Shown here one piece after another: positions 48,231-59,490 of a DNA stretch of 64,000 nucleotides (position 1 is the stretch's first letter; every line of letters starts with the position of its first letter). A program made the translations under genes and the position numbers. Source of the DNA: Amphirosellinia nigrospora (Eukaryota; Ascomycota; Sordariomycetes; Xylariales; Xylariaceae); the NCBI GenBank assembly GCA_004123355.1, contig SCHM01000002.1, forward strand, positions 3,631,569 through 3,695,568, given 5' to 3'. Below the pieces are notes generated by a model, which ran no database searches, was not told the origin of the DNA, and worked only from the letters and a program-made list of their open reading frames with translations.

Positions 48231-50554
48231 ATGAGAGTATTCACGTATCCATCCGTCCTAACCTCTCTCCTTGTGTTTGGCGATGCCGCCGCATCCACGC
48301 CACAAGAACATGGAGCGTGCAAAGCCTTCCCTGGCACCGCCGCCGTAAGTGATTCTGGTTTCTGATTTGAGCTCTAGTTATGTATCTAGATATGCGCCGC
48401 ACGCCTCATCTATTGCTATATATTCCGACGAGTACTTTGGAGCTGGGGAAGCGACTCACTGGCGAAAAACAAGTTGCTACGGAAATATATTAACTCAACA
48501 CTAACATATCAATGACAGTGGCCACTTGAAGAAAATTGGACCGAATTCAATCAGTCTATTGGGGGAAAACTCATCCAGCCAGGGCCTCCTCCAGGAGCTG
48601 TCTGTCATCCCGGAGAGCCCACCTTCAAGTATGTTCCTCAGAGAGTCCCGTTTTAGTAGACTTCACTGATTGTTAATCTCGGACAGCTCCGACAAGTGCG
48701 CTACCTTCACTGCAGCCTGGAGCACCTACGACTTCCACCAAAGCGATCCCGTTTCAAACATGTGGCAGCAATTCAATAATGACACCTGTTTGGTTGACCC
48801 AGATACTCCGTGTAGCGGTGCAGGATATCCTGCCTACGTCGTGAACGCAACGACCGCAAACGACGTCAAGCTTAGCTTTGGTTTCGGTAGGTTGAAAGAT
48901 AACACATCACACCCGTAAACGTATTGTTGATTGATACCTCTATTAGCACGGAAACACAACGTTCGTGTTGTCGTGAAAAGCTCTGGTCATGATTACCAGG
49001 GCCGTTCACAAGCACCTGGGGCGTTGTCTATATGGGTCCATCATATGCAGAGTCATGAAATACACAACGACTCTTTTCAACCAAAGGGCTGCAACTTCAC
49101 AATCGACACCCCGCAGTGACCGTAGGTGGTGGTTCTCAGCTTGCTGCCATCTATGAGGAACTGGACAAATCAATCGGACCATAGTAGGAGGAACCTCGAA
49201 GACAGTGAGCGTCGGTGGCTACTTAACCGGCGGTGGTCATTCGATTTTGGCTCCTCATTACGGTCTAGGAGCAGACAATGTTTTAGAACTAGAAGTCGTG
49301 ACGCCGATGGGCGATATACTGGTTGCTAACGAATGCCAAAACGAAGATTTGTTCTGGGCCATGCGGGGTGTGAGTTCACTTTCTGATATCCTTTTCGAGC
49401 TATCGATGTCTAATAAATGGCATCTAGGGGGGGTTCAACCTTTGGTGTCATGACCTCTGTGACTCTCGCTACACATCCGACTCCGAAGTCAGTAGCAGGG
49501 GTTATAGGCTTCCTTAGCCCAGACCTTAGTGCGCCTTGGATTTGGGATATGGTCGGCTACCTTGCGTCCTCTCTACCATATCTCGCGTCAAAGGACGTAT
49601 CAGGCTACGCATTATTTGAGTCTAATCTCACCAGCCTCAACAGTACCGGGAACTTTGCTGGCATGGGCGGAGAGTTTATGGTATGTGATTTCAAGTGGGT
49701 GATGTGCTCGTAGGCTGGCTTGCCCCCATATTTTACCCTTTTCTACGTCCTTCCTACCATTTATCCTTCTGTCTATGAGCCAGTCGAACTATTAAAAAGC
49801 GACAATATCTAATCTTTATCCCTTATAGATTATAGATACACAGGACATTAATGACATGCAAGAAATCTGGGACCCCCTTATCACACATGTCAAGGCCAAA
49901 TGGCCCGACGCGATCATTACAGTGGCTGTTACTCCTTATCCATCCTTTCTGTCCTGGTTCAACGTATTCTATGACCAGAGCCCGGCGGGTTCAGATCAAT
50001 ATATTGGGTCTCGTCTGCTTGATGAAAAGGCCCTCACAAACCAAAGCGCTGCTCTCGGCGAGGCCTTTAAGCTTTCAAATGGATCAGCATACCTTGTAGC
50101 GGGGAAAGGTGTACGAGATGCTAAGCCAAGAGGTGGCAGTATCTCGGCGACCCCAACTTGGAGGAGAGCGATTGTTCATTCAAGTAGGCTTCCCGGTATC
50201 TTTGCGTTTCCTAACTAGGACTAATATGCAACCCGCCGTAGCGAACGGAAAGCACTTTGCGCCCCTTAATGCCACCGCAAGAACCGAGGCCCTCGACATC
50301 GTCAACAATATCACCGAGCCTTTAAGGAAGCTAGCCCCGATATGGGAGCTTATGTGAATGAGGTAGGTATCTTATTCAACAGATACTCAGAACTGTTCAC
50401 TGACAAATAAAAGAATAACCCTCGTGAGCCGGATTGGCAACACACTTATTGGGGAGAAAACTACGAACGCTTGTTACAGATTAAGAGAGCAGTTGACCCG
50501 AGGATATTCTTTGGTGCCACCCATGCGTCGGGAATGAGAGGTGGGAGCAAATAG
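48231..50554 (+). CDS. Secreted FAD-linked oxidase (BBE-like, FAD-binding type 4); frame broken
   Basis: Berberine-bridge-type flavoenzyme, about 573 aa, secreted (signal [21 protein letters not shown]). Eight exons; introns 48345-48518, 48629-48686, 48887-48946, 49370-49427, 49681-49828, 50184-50241 and 50363-50413. Motifs: [14 protein letters not shown] with the FAD-linking His, [60 protein letters not shown], and the C-terminal Tyr-rich [22 protein letters not shown] followed by [12 protein letters not shown]. Single-base losses lie at 49113 (GG), 49168 (AAAA), 49428-49434 (a G7 run reads G6) and 50339 (GG). Related enzymes oxidise sugars or small alcohols, often feeding H2O2 production or secondary metabolism; the substrate here is unknown. 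Convergent with the beta-xylosidase gene, only 169 bp apart. Confidence 0.87.
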
Positions 50555-50723
50555 GCTATCATCTCTGTCGCACTGATAGCAACTAAAAACAGAGACAGGG
50601 AGATAGCATTTATGGCCAATTAACTTCGCATGAACTCAAAATATCAATGTGTTTAGAAGTATCAATTGCTAATGTTCATTCTACTCCTTCCTCTTAATTA
50701 GCAGCCTAGCCTCAACTGATATC

Positions 50724-53454
50724 TTAATTCTTGGCTGGCAACTTGTCTAATACTGTAGCTGTGCCAGCGATCTCGAAATCCCAACTTGCACGATCATCAA
50801 TATCCAATACTAACTTGTACTTTGCAGGCCATAAGGTCAAAGCACCATTTGCGTCACTCCGCGCAACGCTTCCCAGCTTGATGTCAAGTGTGCCAGTCGC
50901 AGTATCCCGGGTTTGATATCATGCAGTCTTGTGAACGCTACCAGGCTCTTATTCGGATACGGTGAAGGTCCATACTCGCCCTTCAAGAAGGCAAGAAGCA
51001 CGTAGTCGGAAGTTACATTTCCCGTATTCGTCACTGACACCGGCACTGATGTAAGCGGCAAAAGATCCAGCGGGCTTCCTGCGGTACTGTTGCTGCGCAC
51101 TAAATCCTCTGTCGTAAACGCTGTTGGGAGGTCCGGCGACATGGAGACGTTGAAACTCGTGTACTGCAACCCATGTCCGAAGGGAAATACCGGTGCCTTG
51201 GAGTACCATTTGTATGTGCGCCTAAGTGTTTGTCAGCGTGGCGCTTCAAGGGAGATCATAAGGTGTCCGGTTATAAGGACCATGAAGGCTTCAACATACC
51301 CCGGCGTTCCACTTCCAGGTTGCAAATTCATATTCGTCATCGGGACTTGATTTACATAGTCGCCTGGGTACTGAGTGACAGGTAATCTTCCAGCAGGTGC
51401 TTTATCACCAGTCAGTATACTGGTGACCGCGGTGCCTCCGTCCTGGCCTGGATAGCCCGCCCAAACGAGAGCATTGACGTTCTTTTCAGACACGAGTGCC
51501 GAACTATCGACCATAGTTCCCATCTGAACAACAATGAATGGTTTATCGCCCGTCGCGGCTGCTAGCTGTTGGATCAAGGATAACTGGACGCCCGGCCAAG
51601 TTATCTGCTCTCGATCCCTATCCTCGGCCTCGATGCTCGTATCCATACCGCCAACGAAGACTGTCGCGTCCGCGCTTTTTGCCAAATTCACGGCCGCCGA
51701 GAATCCAGATGTCGAAGTCCCCGTGAGCGCGCAACCTTGCGCATTCGTGACCTCGAATCCAGCTGCCTTGAACGCGTTGACGACTGTAGATATGCTCTGA
51801 GCGGTGCCATAATAGTTGCCCTGCATCTGAGTCGTCGCGGTTGCAAGAGGTCCGACAACAGCTACACGCTTCACCGTTGTCTTGGAAAGCGGCAGTTTAC
51901 CTGCGCCTTCGTTCTTCAGCAGCACCAACCCTTCCTGCGCGGCACGTAGTGCCAACGCTTTCGCATCTGGCTTCGCGACATCAGCCCATGCTAGCTGTCG
52001 GTATGGCTGCTGGGCAGGGGCATCGAACCAACCCAGCCGTACCATAGACGCGTACCGGCGAATTAGCGATCGGTCGAGTACGGTGTCGTTGAACATCTTC
52101 GAGTTGTAGGCAGAGGGGAGGTTCTGGGGCCAGAATTGTCCGCAATCTAGATCGGTGCCGGCGTTGAGCGAAGCGGCGGCGGCATTAGCCGCACTTCCTC
52201 CGTAATGATGATGTCCACACGTTCCCTAGGGCGTCGCAGTCTGCCGTAACCCATCGATCTCCACCAAAGCCATAGTGTTCACGGAGGACGTTTTGAAGTA
52301 ACCAGGGGTCGGCGCACGTTGGCACCCCGTTGACGGCGTTGTAGCTACACATAATGGATTGAGCATTGGCATCGCGAACACAGGTGCGGAACGGTTGAAG
52401 ATAATAATCCTGAAGGTCTTGCATAGTTATCTTCGCATCGAACCCGTATCGTTTATTGCCCTTCCAATTTTCCATATCGTACCCTGCGTAGTGTTTACAC
52501 GTGGCGACGAGTTTGTAGTACGGATCTGCCTTGAGCCCGCCTTGCAGCGCTGGAATCAGCTGCATAACATACTGCGACATGTGGTACGGATCCTCGGAGG
52601 GAACTTCCTGTCCCCTTCCCCATCGTGGGTCGCGGAACGTGTTAATATTCGGAGTCCAGAAGTTTAGCCCGCACCGGCCGGCGTTGCTGAATGCTCTAGC
52701 CTCTGTTGACGTTACGGTTGCCACGGAGGATATTAGCGGCATGTCGAAAGCCGCACCCATGGTGATGGGCTGTGGGAACGACGTTGCATAGCTGAATTCT
52801 CCCGAGGTCGCAAACTGGACACCTCTTGAACGTGCCACACCGTGTAGCGCCTCCTGCCACCATTCGCTGCGTGCATAGAAACATGTCAGTCGAGGTATCT
52901 AAGTCCCACATCACAGAACTTTCTGGATCATACGAAACAATGGCTCGGGGATCGGGCTCGGGAGTTTTATACACACCTACAACACTCGGAGTCAGTGATT
53001 GCTATTTAAGCTGATTTGTGGGAGGTTTAGAAGCTTCCAGGCACTCCTTTGTCCCAAAGATGAAACGTGATGCTCTAAAAGTCGCCAAAACAGAAAGAAA
53101 ATAGCACCGAGAACTACTCACTAGGCCGGCAGTCCGATTCGCGAAACGCCCGGGGAGTTATCCAACTGTTAGAGATTTTTTCGTTCGTCGTGAACACTGC
53201 GACGAGCTATGCAATCATTGTATAAGCCTATGATGACCGCGATGCCCCTTCTTGGCGTGTTGGCGCATCTTACCGCAGCTGCTCGCGACCATGGATCGAG
53301 CGTCGTGTTGCATACTTGGTTCGATGCGAGCTTTTCATAATTAGCCAACGATACATAAATTCGACGTGGCTCATACCGGCCCGGACTGGCAGTTTGGAAA
53401 ATCACGTGCCCACGCGCTTCCCGCGAGCAATACGAGGGGGATGTAATATGCCAT
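50724..53454 (-). CDS. Secreted GH3 beta-xylosidase; frame broken
   Basis: Exo-acting glycoside hydrolase family 3 enzyme releasing xylose from xylo-oligosaccharides; about 762 aa. ATG at 53454 opens MAYYIPLVLLAGSAWA, a signal peptide. Five exons; introns 53331-53376 (46 nt), 53207-53273, 52867-53121 (255 nt) and 51222-51299, all restoring conserved text: CQSGPLASNQVC, SRAAALVAVF, IGLPAYEWWQEALHGV, and PGRTYKWYS. Catalytic nucleophile Asp is in VTADCDAL (about residue 283); RWGRGQE, ATCKHYAGYD and SYNAVNGVP precede it. The GH3 C-domain (EGLVLLKNEG, GNYYG, PGQDGGTA) and the fibronectin III-like end (FPFGHGLQYT) are present. Frame errors near 53164 (one base), 52204-52212 (two bases) and 50906 (one G). 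Stop TAA at 50724-50726. Confidence 0.92.
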
Positions 53455-54073
53455 ATTTTTAGTGTTTTAAAGACGAGCGAAACCTCTTCCCCAGACCAAA
53501 AGACAACTTTGACTTGTACGGAACGCCCCTTTATATCAAAAAGGCTGCTAGGAGCCGGATGCATAGAAGTTACCTCGACCTCATCATAAATGACGGCTAA
53601 AATCTAGTATTATTCCCCTATACGCTCATTGCCCGCACACTCAGTAGAGCTATACTCAACCGCGTTCTAGAAGCTTAGCAAACACTCCCGCGGAGGGGCA
53701 TCTCCATGGGGTTCAAGGTCTGGATGCTCGATGTTATAGCTTCCATGAATGCGCCTCATTTAGCCTAAAGAGGGCGTTCTTGGTATTTTCCCCCCCATAG
53801 TCCGAGGCTTGAAAGCTTGGTATCCAATTGCACATTACAACATGTCTTAACCCTCGCAAGCGAATGTTTAATACTATTTATATGTGCTAAAACTCCCGTT
53901 CTATAGAACGGTCAAAATATTGTTTCGACGGTTATATGGCCTTTCCGCCAGTGAATTCACCTCTGATTTGGATTCGATAAGTTATTGCATAAATCCGTCA
54001 ACCATCATGGACGCATGGTCGTATCGCTACAGGGAGTGGTTTCAGTAGTGTAATACGAATAGTCGATGCCTCT
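53455..54073. other. Intergenic region with beta-xylosidase promoter
   Basis: About 620 bp; contains the TATA-like element at 53529-53537. No gene seen. Confidence 0.45.
53529..53537 (-). promoter_or_regulatory. TATA-like element of the beta-xylosidase gene
   Basis: On the minus strand GATATAAAG, about 75-83 bp upstream of the ATG at 53454. Position and sequence fit a fungal TATA box. I saw no unambiguous GGCTAA-type (XlnR) site close by. Confidence 0.4.
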
Positions 54074-54236
54074 GTCTCATAGAGAAAGTCAAGGCTTTTG
54101 AAATAAGGTTTGTATACGCCGAGCTACGTAGTACGTATTTCTATCAGAGAATGTAGATCCTAGTTATATAGACCTATTTACCGTATCTAGGCGTATACAC
54201 ACCTTATTTCGAAAGCTTTGACTTTCTCTATGAGAC
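54074..54236. repeat. Inverted-repeat element (47-bp arms, 69-bp spacer)
   Basis: Arms 54074-54120 and 54190-54236 are reverse complements at 44 of 47 positions, beginning GTCTCATAGAGAAAG and ending GTATACGCC on the left arm. Two of the three mismatches are G/A and T/C transitions. The structure could fold into a long hairpin and looks like a MITE or a foldback element. It lies just before the terpene synthase relic, where its first exon should be. Flanking target-site duplications were not evident. Confidence 0.75.
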
Positions 54237-54326
54237 AATGCAGATCTACATAGATCTGACGGTGAGTACCTGTCTTTATTCAACGCAAGTCTATATCGCA
54301 CAGGGATTAACTATCTTAGCATATAT

Positions 54327-55010
54327 CTTCTCGAGGATATATCCTGCGACGATGACACAACTTACAACAATGCTTTGATGTCTATAATGCGTAGCGAAAA
54401 GTAGCCCAGCGGAGACATCCCTTCTGAGGCTATCGTTTGGGACCTCTAGAAGGATATGAATGACGATTTGGCCAATGAAATCCTAGAGCCCACCTCTGTC
54501 TTCATGAGAGCTTAGACCGACTAGCACAGTAAAGTATTAAGAGCTTCAGTTCCCATTTTATTTACCGAGAGCGTAACATCAGCAAGGCTCTTCTATCAGC
54601 CCTCGTGAGTTTCACCATGAACTTGCATCGCACACCGAAGGAGCTACAGCTCGCCAAGCCTATTTACAAGAACTGTTATAAGCATATCTCTATTATCAAT
54701 GTAATTTTCAGTTGGGAAAGGGAAGCTGCTCAGTCTTACACTAGGTATGACGAGGGCTCCGTTCTCTGCTCATCCATTGAGGTCCTGACTGAGGAAGCCA
54801 ACCTGACTATCAGGCGTCGAGGCATGTTCGTTCGCCATGACTCGAGAATGTGAGTTACCCACCTCGAACTCGCTGATGGAATTATTAACGACACTGGTTT
54901 GTCTCCGGGTATGAAAGCCGTCATTTTACGTTACGTCAAAGGGTTAGAGTATTAGATGAGTGGCAATAAGTTATAGAGTTCCAACATCCTGAGATACGTC
55001 GAGCCCTAAT
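54327..55010 (+). pseudogene. Terpene synthase (class I sesquiterpene cyclase-like) pseudogene
   Basis: Broken relic of a fungal terpene cyclase. Recognisable blocks in order: LLEDISCDDDTTYNNALMSI, PSEAIVWDL, EILEPTSVFMRA, FIYRERNISKALLSAL, KHISIINVIFSWERE (the NSE metal-binding motif, with Val in place of the usual Asp), YDEGSVLCSS and KGLEY...MSGNKL. At least five in-frame TAG codons occur; four sit where the family has Gln or Trp (after VWDL, MRA, GLEY and SGNKL), that is CAG or TGG changed to TAG. There is also one frame shift near 54535. The N-terminal part, normally with the aspartate-rich motif, is missing or scrambled upstream, next to an inverted-repeat element. Not functional. Confidence 0.75.
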
Positions 55011-57836
55011 ATTAGCTCCTCTGCTGGTTGCTTCTTTCCCTTTGTTCTCCTTAACAGATATTAAGATATAAAATATGTTATATCAAGTGTAATTTTAAAT
55101 CTCTGCCACATTCTCTTTACTTACAGATTTTAGTACAATCTAGATATAGGGTAGATAAAACATAAATATTCTTAGTAACAGGTAGCATACAAGTTTAAAG
55201 CTTGGAGAAGAGAAGAAACAGGTGTGAAGTATGGCTAAGTGTAATAATTTACATGTAGCCCGATTCTGTAACCTCCTAACGATTCGGTGCAACAAAAGAT
55301 TTAGATTTTCAATCTCAAAATTTGGTTTTAAGTGTTTTATTATTAAGGTTTATCAGGAACTCAGGCAATAAACATTAGTTGTTGCACGAATCTCTCCGAA
55401 ACTACCTCCCTCATAGAGACTAGTCAAACTCTGTATAAGGAGTCTCTTTGTCGATATCCGCGTGTCTATGCTCTATGACAACGTTGAAAGAATTTAGTAA
55501 GAAACCTTGGACGTTAAGTTTCTTAATGACTATTTGCTAAATTAGTCAACAACCTAAAGCAGATCATCTTAGCTACGGAACATGACAAACTTTGGGCACT
55601 GGAACGCAAGTATACAGAGTGACCCATTGGGGACAAAAAGTAGTTGGAAGAAATATGCATCAATAACAAGGATACCAAAGGCAACCTCCTATTGACATCT
55701 ATTTTTAGAGTCGCTAGCTACTTTCGGACTTTGATTAGATGAATAAGCGTACGAACTTTTGTATCTTGCACCAGGTGTAAGAGCATTCATTCATAATGAA
55801 ATGTCAAGTTTAGCGCCGAAATTAAGTTGGAACTCCTATCCAAAGAGTTTACCATCTTCTTATTGCGCAGACTTACAGGGCATCGAAGCGGTCGATGATT
55901 ATTTCAAATGCGGGTGTTGAACCAACAAGGTCGGTCACCGAAGATACTACTGTTGTGTTGTTAGGGTGGACATAAAAAGCCACTCGAAATAAGGTTGTAT
56001 TATCAAGCCAATCAATCACCAAGCTTTGCTTTCGGGTTCTCATACACGGCATGTTCATTTTCCCACGTGGTCGATGATATTTCAACGTATTTTAGTGCAC
56101 ACTTTGTTCGAAATGCCATGTGAGTAGGAACGAAACTCGGAAAGTGGGAGCTGTTGTTCTAGAAGGACCCGGCTAGCCGAATAGCAAGTTAGCTTGGCGG
56201 GAGATCCTTAGCGGGTTGGTTAGGCTGTAGACTTGCCAACTTGGGTAAAAAGAAATGCCTCTCTCTCCCGCAATATAAGGTCGGCCGTCCCGGATGCCCG
56301 CCACGTTACCGAATCCTTAGCTGGAACGTAGCGTGCTGGAGCTAATTAGTGTCAAAGCTCAAGAAGCTCTCCGAATCCTGCGAACTACAGCTTCGGCTTA
56401 TTCCATGATTTTGCTATTATGTAGTATCATACTAGGTAAGCATAATCTCCCAAGCAGCACCGCCTACTATGAATACCTACAAGAGCGCCTTTCATATATA
56501 GCAGTACTACCTCGCAATATCAAAGTAAGGCTTCCAGCCAGATCCGGATCGTCCCATTCAAGTGGAACCGAATTTGGCTGAAACATAGCCCATGCACACA
56601 TACTATGTCAGACTGAGCTGTAGCAAAGGAATATGGGCCACGATGGGTGTCAACGTCGACCGGGCTACCTGGTACTATCATGGTATACGGCATGGCACCC
56701 CGAGAACCCACACGTGTCTGCTGGCTGCATAGTACTTACTTGCTTGCTTGCTTGCTTGCTTGCTTCACTCGTACTCGTGTTATGCTTACACAATTGGTGG
56801 GCTAGGTAGGCTAGAGAGGTAGGCTGGATAGGCGACGTGCTGCCGCAGCGTCAAAGCAGAATTAAAAGCAATAAAAAACTGTGGACTGGACTGGTATAGA
56901 AGATCTGACATGCATACAAGCCAGTGAGATAGACGCGCGTTACCAATCAGGATCGTGATATCGGCTCTTGGGGGTGGTGATGTCCTGCATGCCGAGAAGT
57001 CAATATCCAATCGAATGGCCCGTCTGACGTTCGCTCCCCGTCTTGCCACGTTGATTAGCCCCCCTCGACCCTTCACTCTTACTGTACCGGTCGTACGATG
57101 GGTGCCGACGAAATGCCTGTCGACTTCTTCCACCTACCTGCCTGCCTGCCTGGCTTCCTCCACACAAGCTGCTAGTATCTGGGCTAGTCTAGTATTCGCG
57201 ACGCCCTCCTTCTGCAGCCGTTCCGTAGGGCTACACCCAAAGCGGACACTAGGAGGGTCCCCTCGGCAGAGGATCGATCGACACGCTGGACTCTCTGTTT
57301 GAGTCAACATCCCGTTCGGGGTTGCAACCTGTACCCTGCTTGTGGCCATCCTTCGCCTTGTCTCGAAACGGCAGGAAATCGGCCACTGCATCATTCGTTT
57401 AAGCCACGTTCGCTGACCACGATGGCAGTCCAGTCCAAGAAATGCGACCGCGACCCGACGTAGCAGTATATTGCGTAGCTTCGAAGCCTGACACATGCCC
57501 CATTGGTCCATCTTCGGCCCGTGTGCTATTCTTGTCAGCGCACGACCAGTGTGATGTAGTGTACATACTAAGTAGTAGCTGCACCACCCGGTTAATCGAA
57601 TCGCCGCTGGCGACATCCATGACGATTCCAGGTCGCACTCACATTCACATTCACCGAGAAGCAAGTATCTGGGGTAAGCGAATCTCACTCACTCACTCAC
57701 CATCCGACGAGCCACTGCCGGGAATCCTGAATTTCCCTCACGAAGCAAACCGATTGTCATCTTTCACCACATCTCTTCTTTTCGATCAATCCTCTCCATC
57801 TGCGACTCGAATGTTCAGCCCGATGAAGAAGTAGGG
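55011..57836. other. Gene-poor region after the terpene synthase relic
   Basis: About 2.8 kb. AT-rich stretch 55060-55210. One minus-strand frame at 55873-56085 (70 codons) has coding-like text (LFRVAFYVHPNNTTVV, STPAFEIIID) but no recognised family and may be another gene relic. Microsatellites at 56739-56765 and about 57684-57701. Otherwise nothing supported. Confidence 0.45.
56739..56765 (+). repeat. (CTTG)n microsatellite
   Basis: Six perfect CTTG units plus a partial one in intergenic sequence. Confidence 0.8.
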
Positions 57837-59092
57837 ATGGTTTCGTCCCTAGGAATCTGGCGGAGCTCCTGGGGCTACATAGCGGTCACCATCCTCCTCG
57901 CCGTCCTCTCCACGCTTGCTGTCAGCCTTCGCTTCTGGTCGAGACGGATATCTGGGCTCGGGGTATATGTGGACGACTGGTTGGCACTGGGCACGCTTAT
58001 TATTCATCATGGGTTGGGTGCGACGATATTGGTGGCGTTCTTGGTGGACGGTTTAGGGTTTGACACGGCGGGCCTGGCAGAAAACGATGCGGCCTCAGCG
58101 ATGGGCCTACATAAACTCGCTTTTATCGGCACCATCCTATACGGCATAGGGTTGACGAGCATTCGACTCTCCCTCGTCCTTTTATACGTTCGCATCTTCC
58201 CAACCAGGGCAGTGCGACGCGGTGGCTACATTCTCGCAGCCGTATGTATTACTTGGTTTGTCGCGATTGAGGCCCTCAATCTGGCAACATGCCAACCATC
58301 GAATACATGTGGAACCGATCGATCAAGGGCCATTGCCTCAACGCTCCCGAGGGGCTATCGTCCTTGCCGCCGTTAATGTCATCATCGATGCAGTTACGGT
58401 GGCGCTTCCGATCCACGAGGCCATAAAACTTAATTTGTCGGGGGAAAAGAAGATGGTCACTTGTAGCATCTTTCTTATCGGTGGCATGTGCGTAAACCCC
58501 CGCCAAGAAGTAGAAAGCCACCCCGAGCTACGTTTGCTAATATCACGCGCAGTGCTTGTGCTATCAGTCTTGCGCGGCTCGTTTCGGTATCGCTATACCT
58601 TACTCGCAGTAAGAAAGACACTGGCAGTAAGTAGTCACCATGTTTAGACAAGGCGGGACAGTCAAGGAGGGACTAACGAATTCCAGCAACCTCTGCTCTA
58701 CTCTACGCCACAACTGGCTTCGAGGTATACATCGCCATCATCGGCGCTTGTGCCCCGACGCTAGTTCCCGTGTACAAGAGACTTTGGCGCCGGCCCGCAC
58801 GGGACGATACACCGATCCCGCACCGATCCGGTTACACGACCAAGCCATCCAAGAAGCAATCGCACACCTTCGTCAAAGGAGGGATAACCCCGCTGGGCTC
58901 AGCCGGACTGCCCTCCGCGAATCAGACGAGGAAGAGCGGCCTTTCAAGAGGTTCGACGACATACACGTGCTCGTGCCGGCCAAAGAGCGGGGAGAGTTCT
59001 GGACAGATATCAGCGCGCGGCCGGCGTCGGAGGGAATACCGATGGCGGGCATACGGGTTCAGCGGGACGTGACATGGAATTCGGAGGAATAA
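57837..59092 (+). CDS. PTH11/rhodopsin-like integral membrane protein (second copy in window); frame broken
   Basis: Same broad family as the gene at 17123-18361, about 377 aa. ATG at 57837 (MVSSLGIWRSSWGYI). Helices with VDDWLALGTLIIHHGLGA, LYGIGLTSIRLSLVLLYVRIF and the conserved Cys/Trp-Asn block (ATCQP...EYMWNRSIKGHCLN), then VIIDAVTVALPI. Introns 58488-58552 and 58627-58686 are canonical and restore GIACAISLARL and TGTSALLYATTGFEVYIAIIGACAPTLVP. The hydrophilic tail ends ...ASEGIPMAGIRVQRDVTWNSEE with TAA at 59090-59092. Bases are missing near 58297 (CC), 58348 (CCC) and about 58925; joining these gives a normal-length family member. Likely plasma membrane; ligand or substrate unknown. 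Confidence 0.8.
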
Positions 59093-59490
59093 TACCCTAG
59101 AGTCACGATACGCGTCATGGTGCATTTGTGGGCGTTTTTTTTTTTTTTTTTTTTTGGAGATTTGAAAAATTCCACGAGGGATACCAGGTTTGACGTTCTA
59201 CTCCTCCCGGTCTTGAGGATGTCTTAGTAGATACCAAATTAACGAGCTGCATTACCTAGTCACCAAAAATGAATCAGCTTCTCGGGCGCTCTTTCGAGGA
59301 CTCTTAGCCCTAATTGCATGCATGATTGAACTTGATGAATGCTGAATGATTTGGTCACAGAAAAGAAAGAGACTATCGGACGAACTGAATACCTTCTTTG
59401 CCATCCTTCCTCAGATGATCAATTCTAAATATGGAGTTCCCATTGCTCCTCACACCACACCCAAACTTTGTCGCATATCCGAGACCACCC
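59093..59490. other. Short intergenic region with T21 tract
   Basis: Between convergent genes. Contains 21 consecutive T at 59135-59155, about 40 bp after the upstream stop codon, perhaps part of the 3' end region. No gene. Confidence 0.5.
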
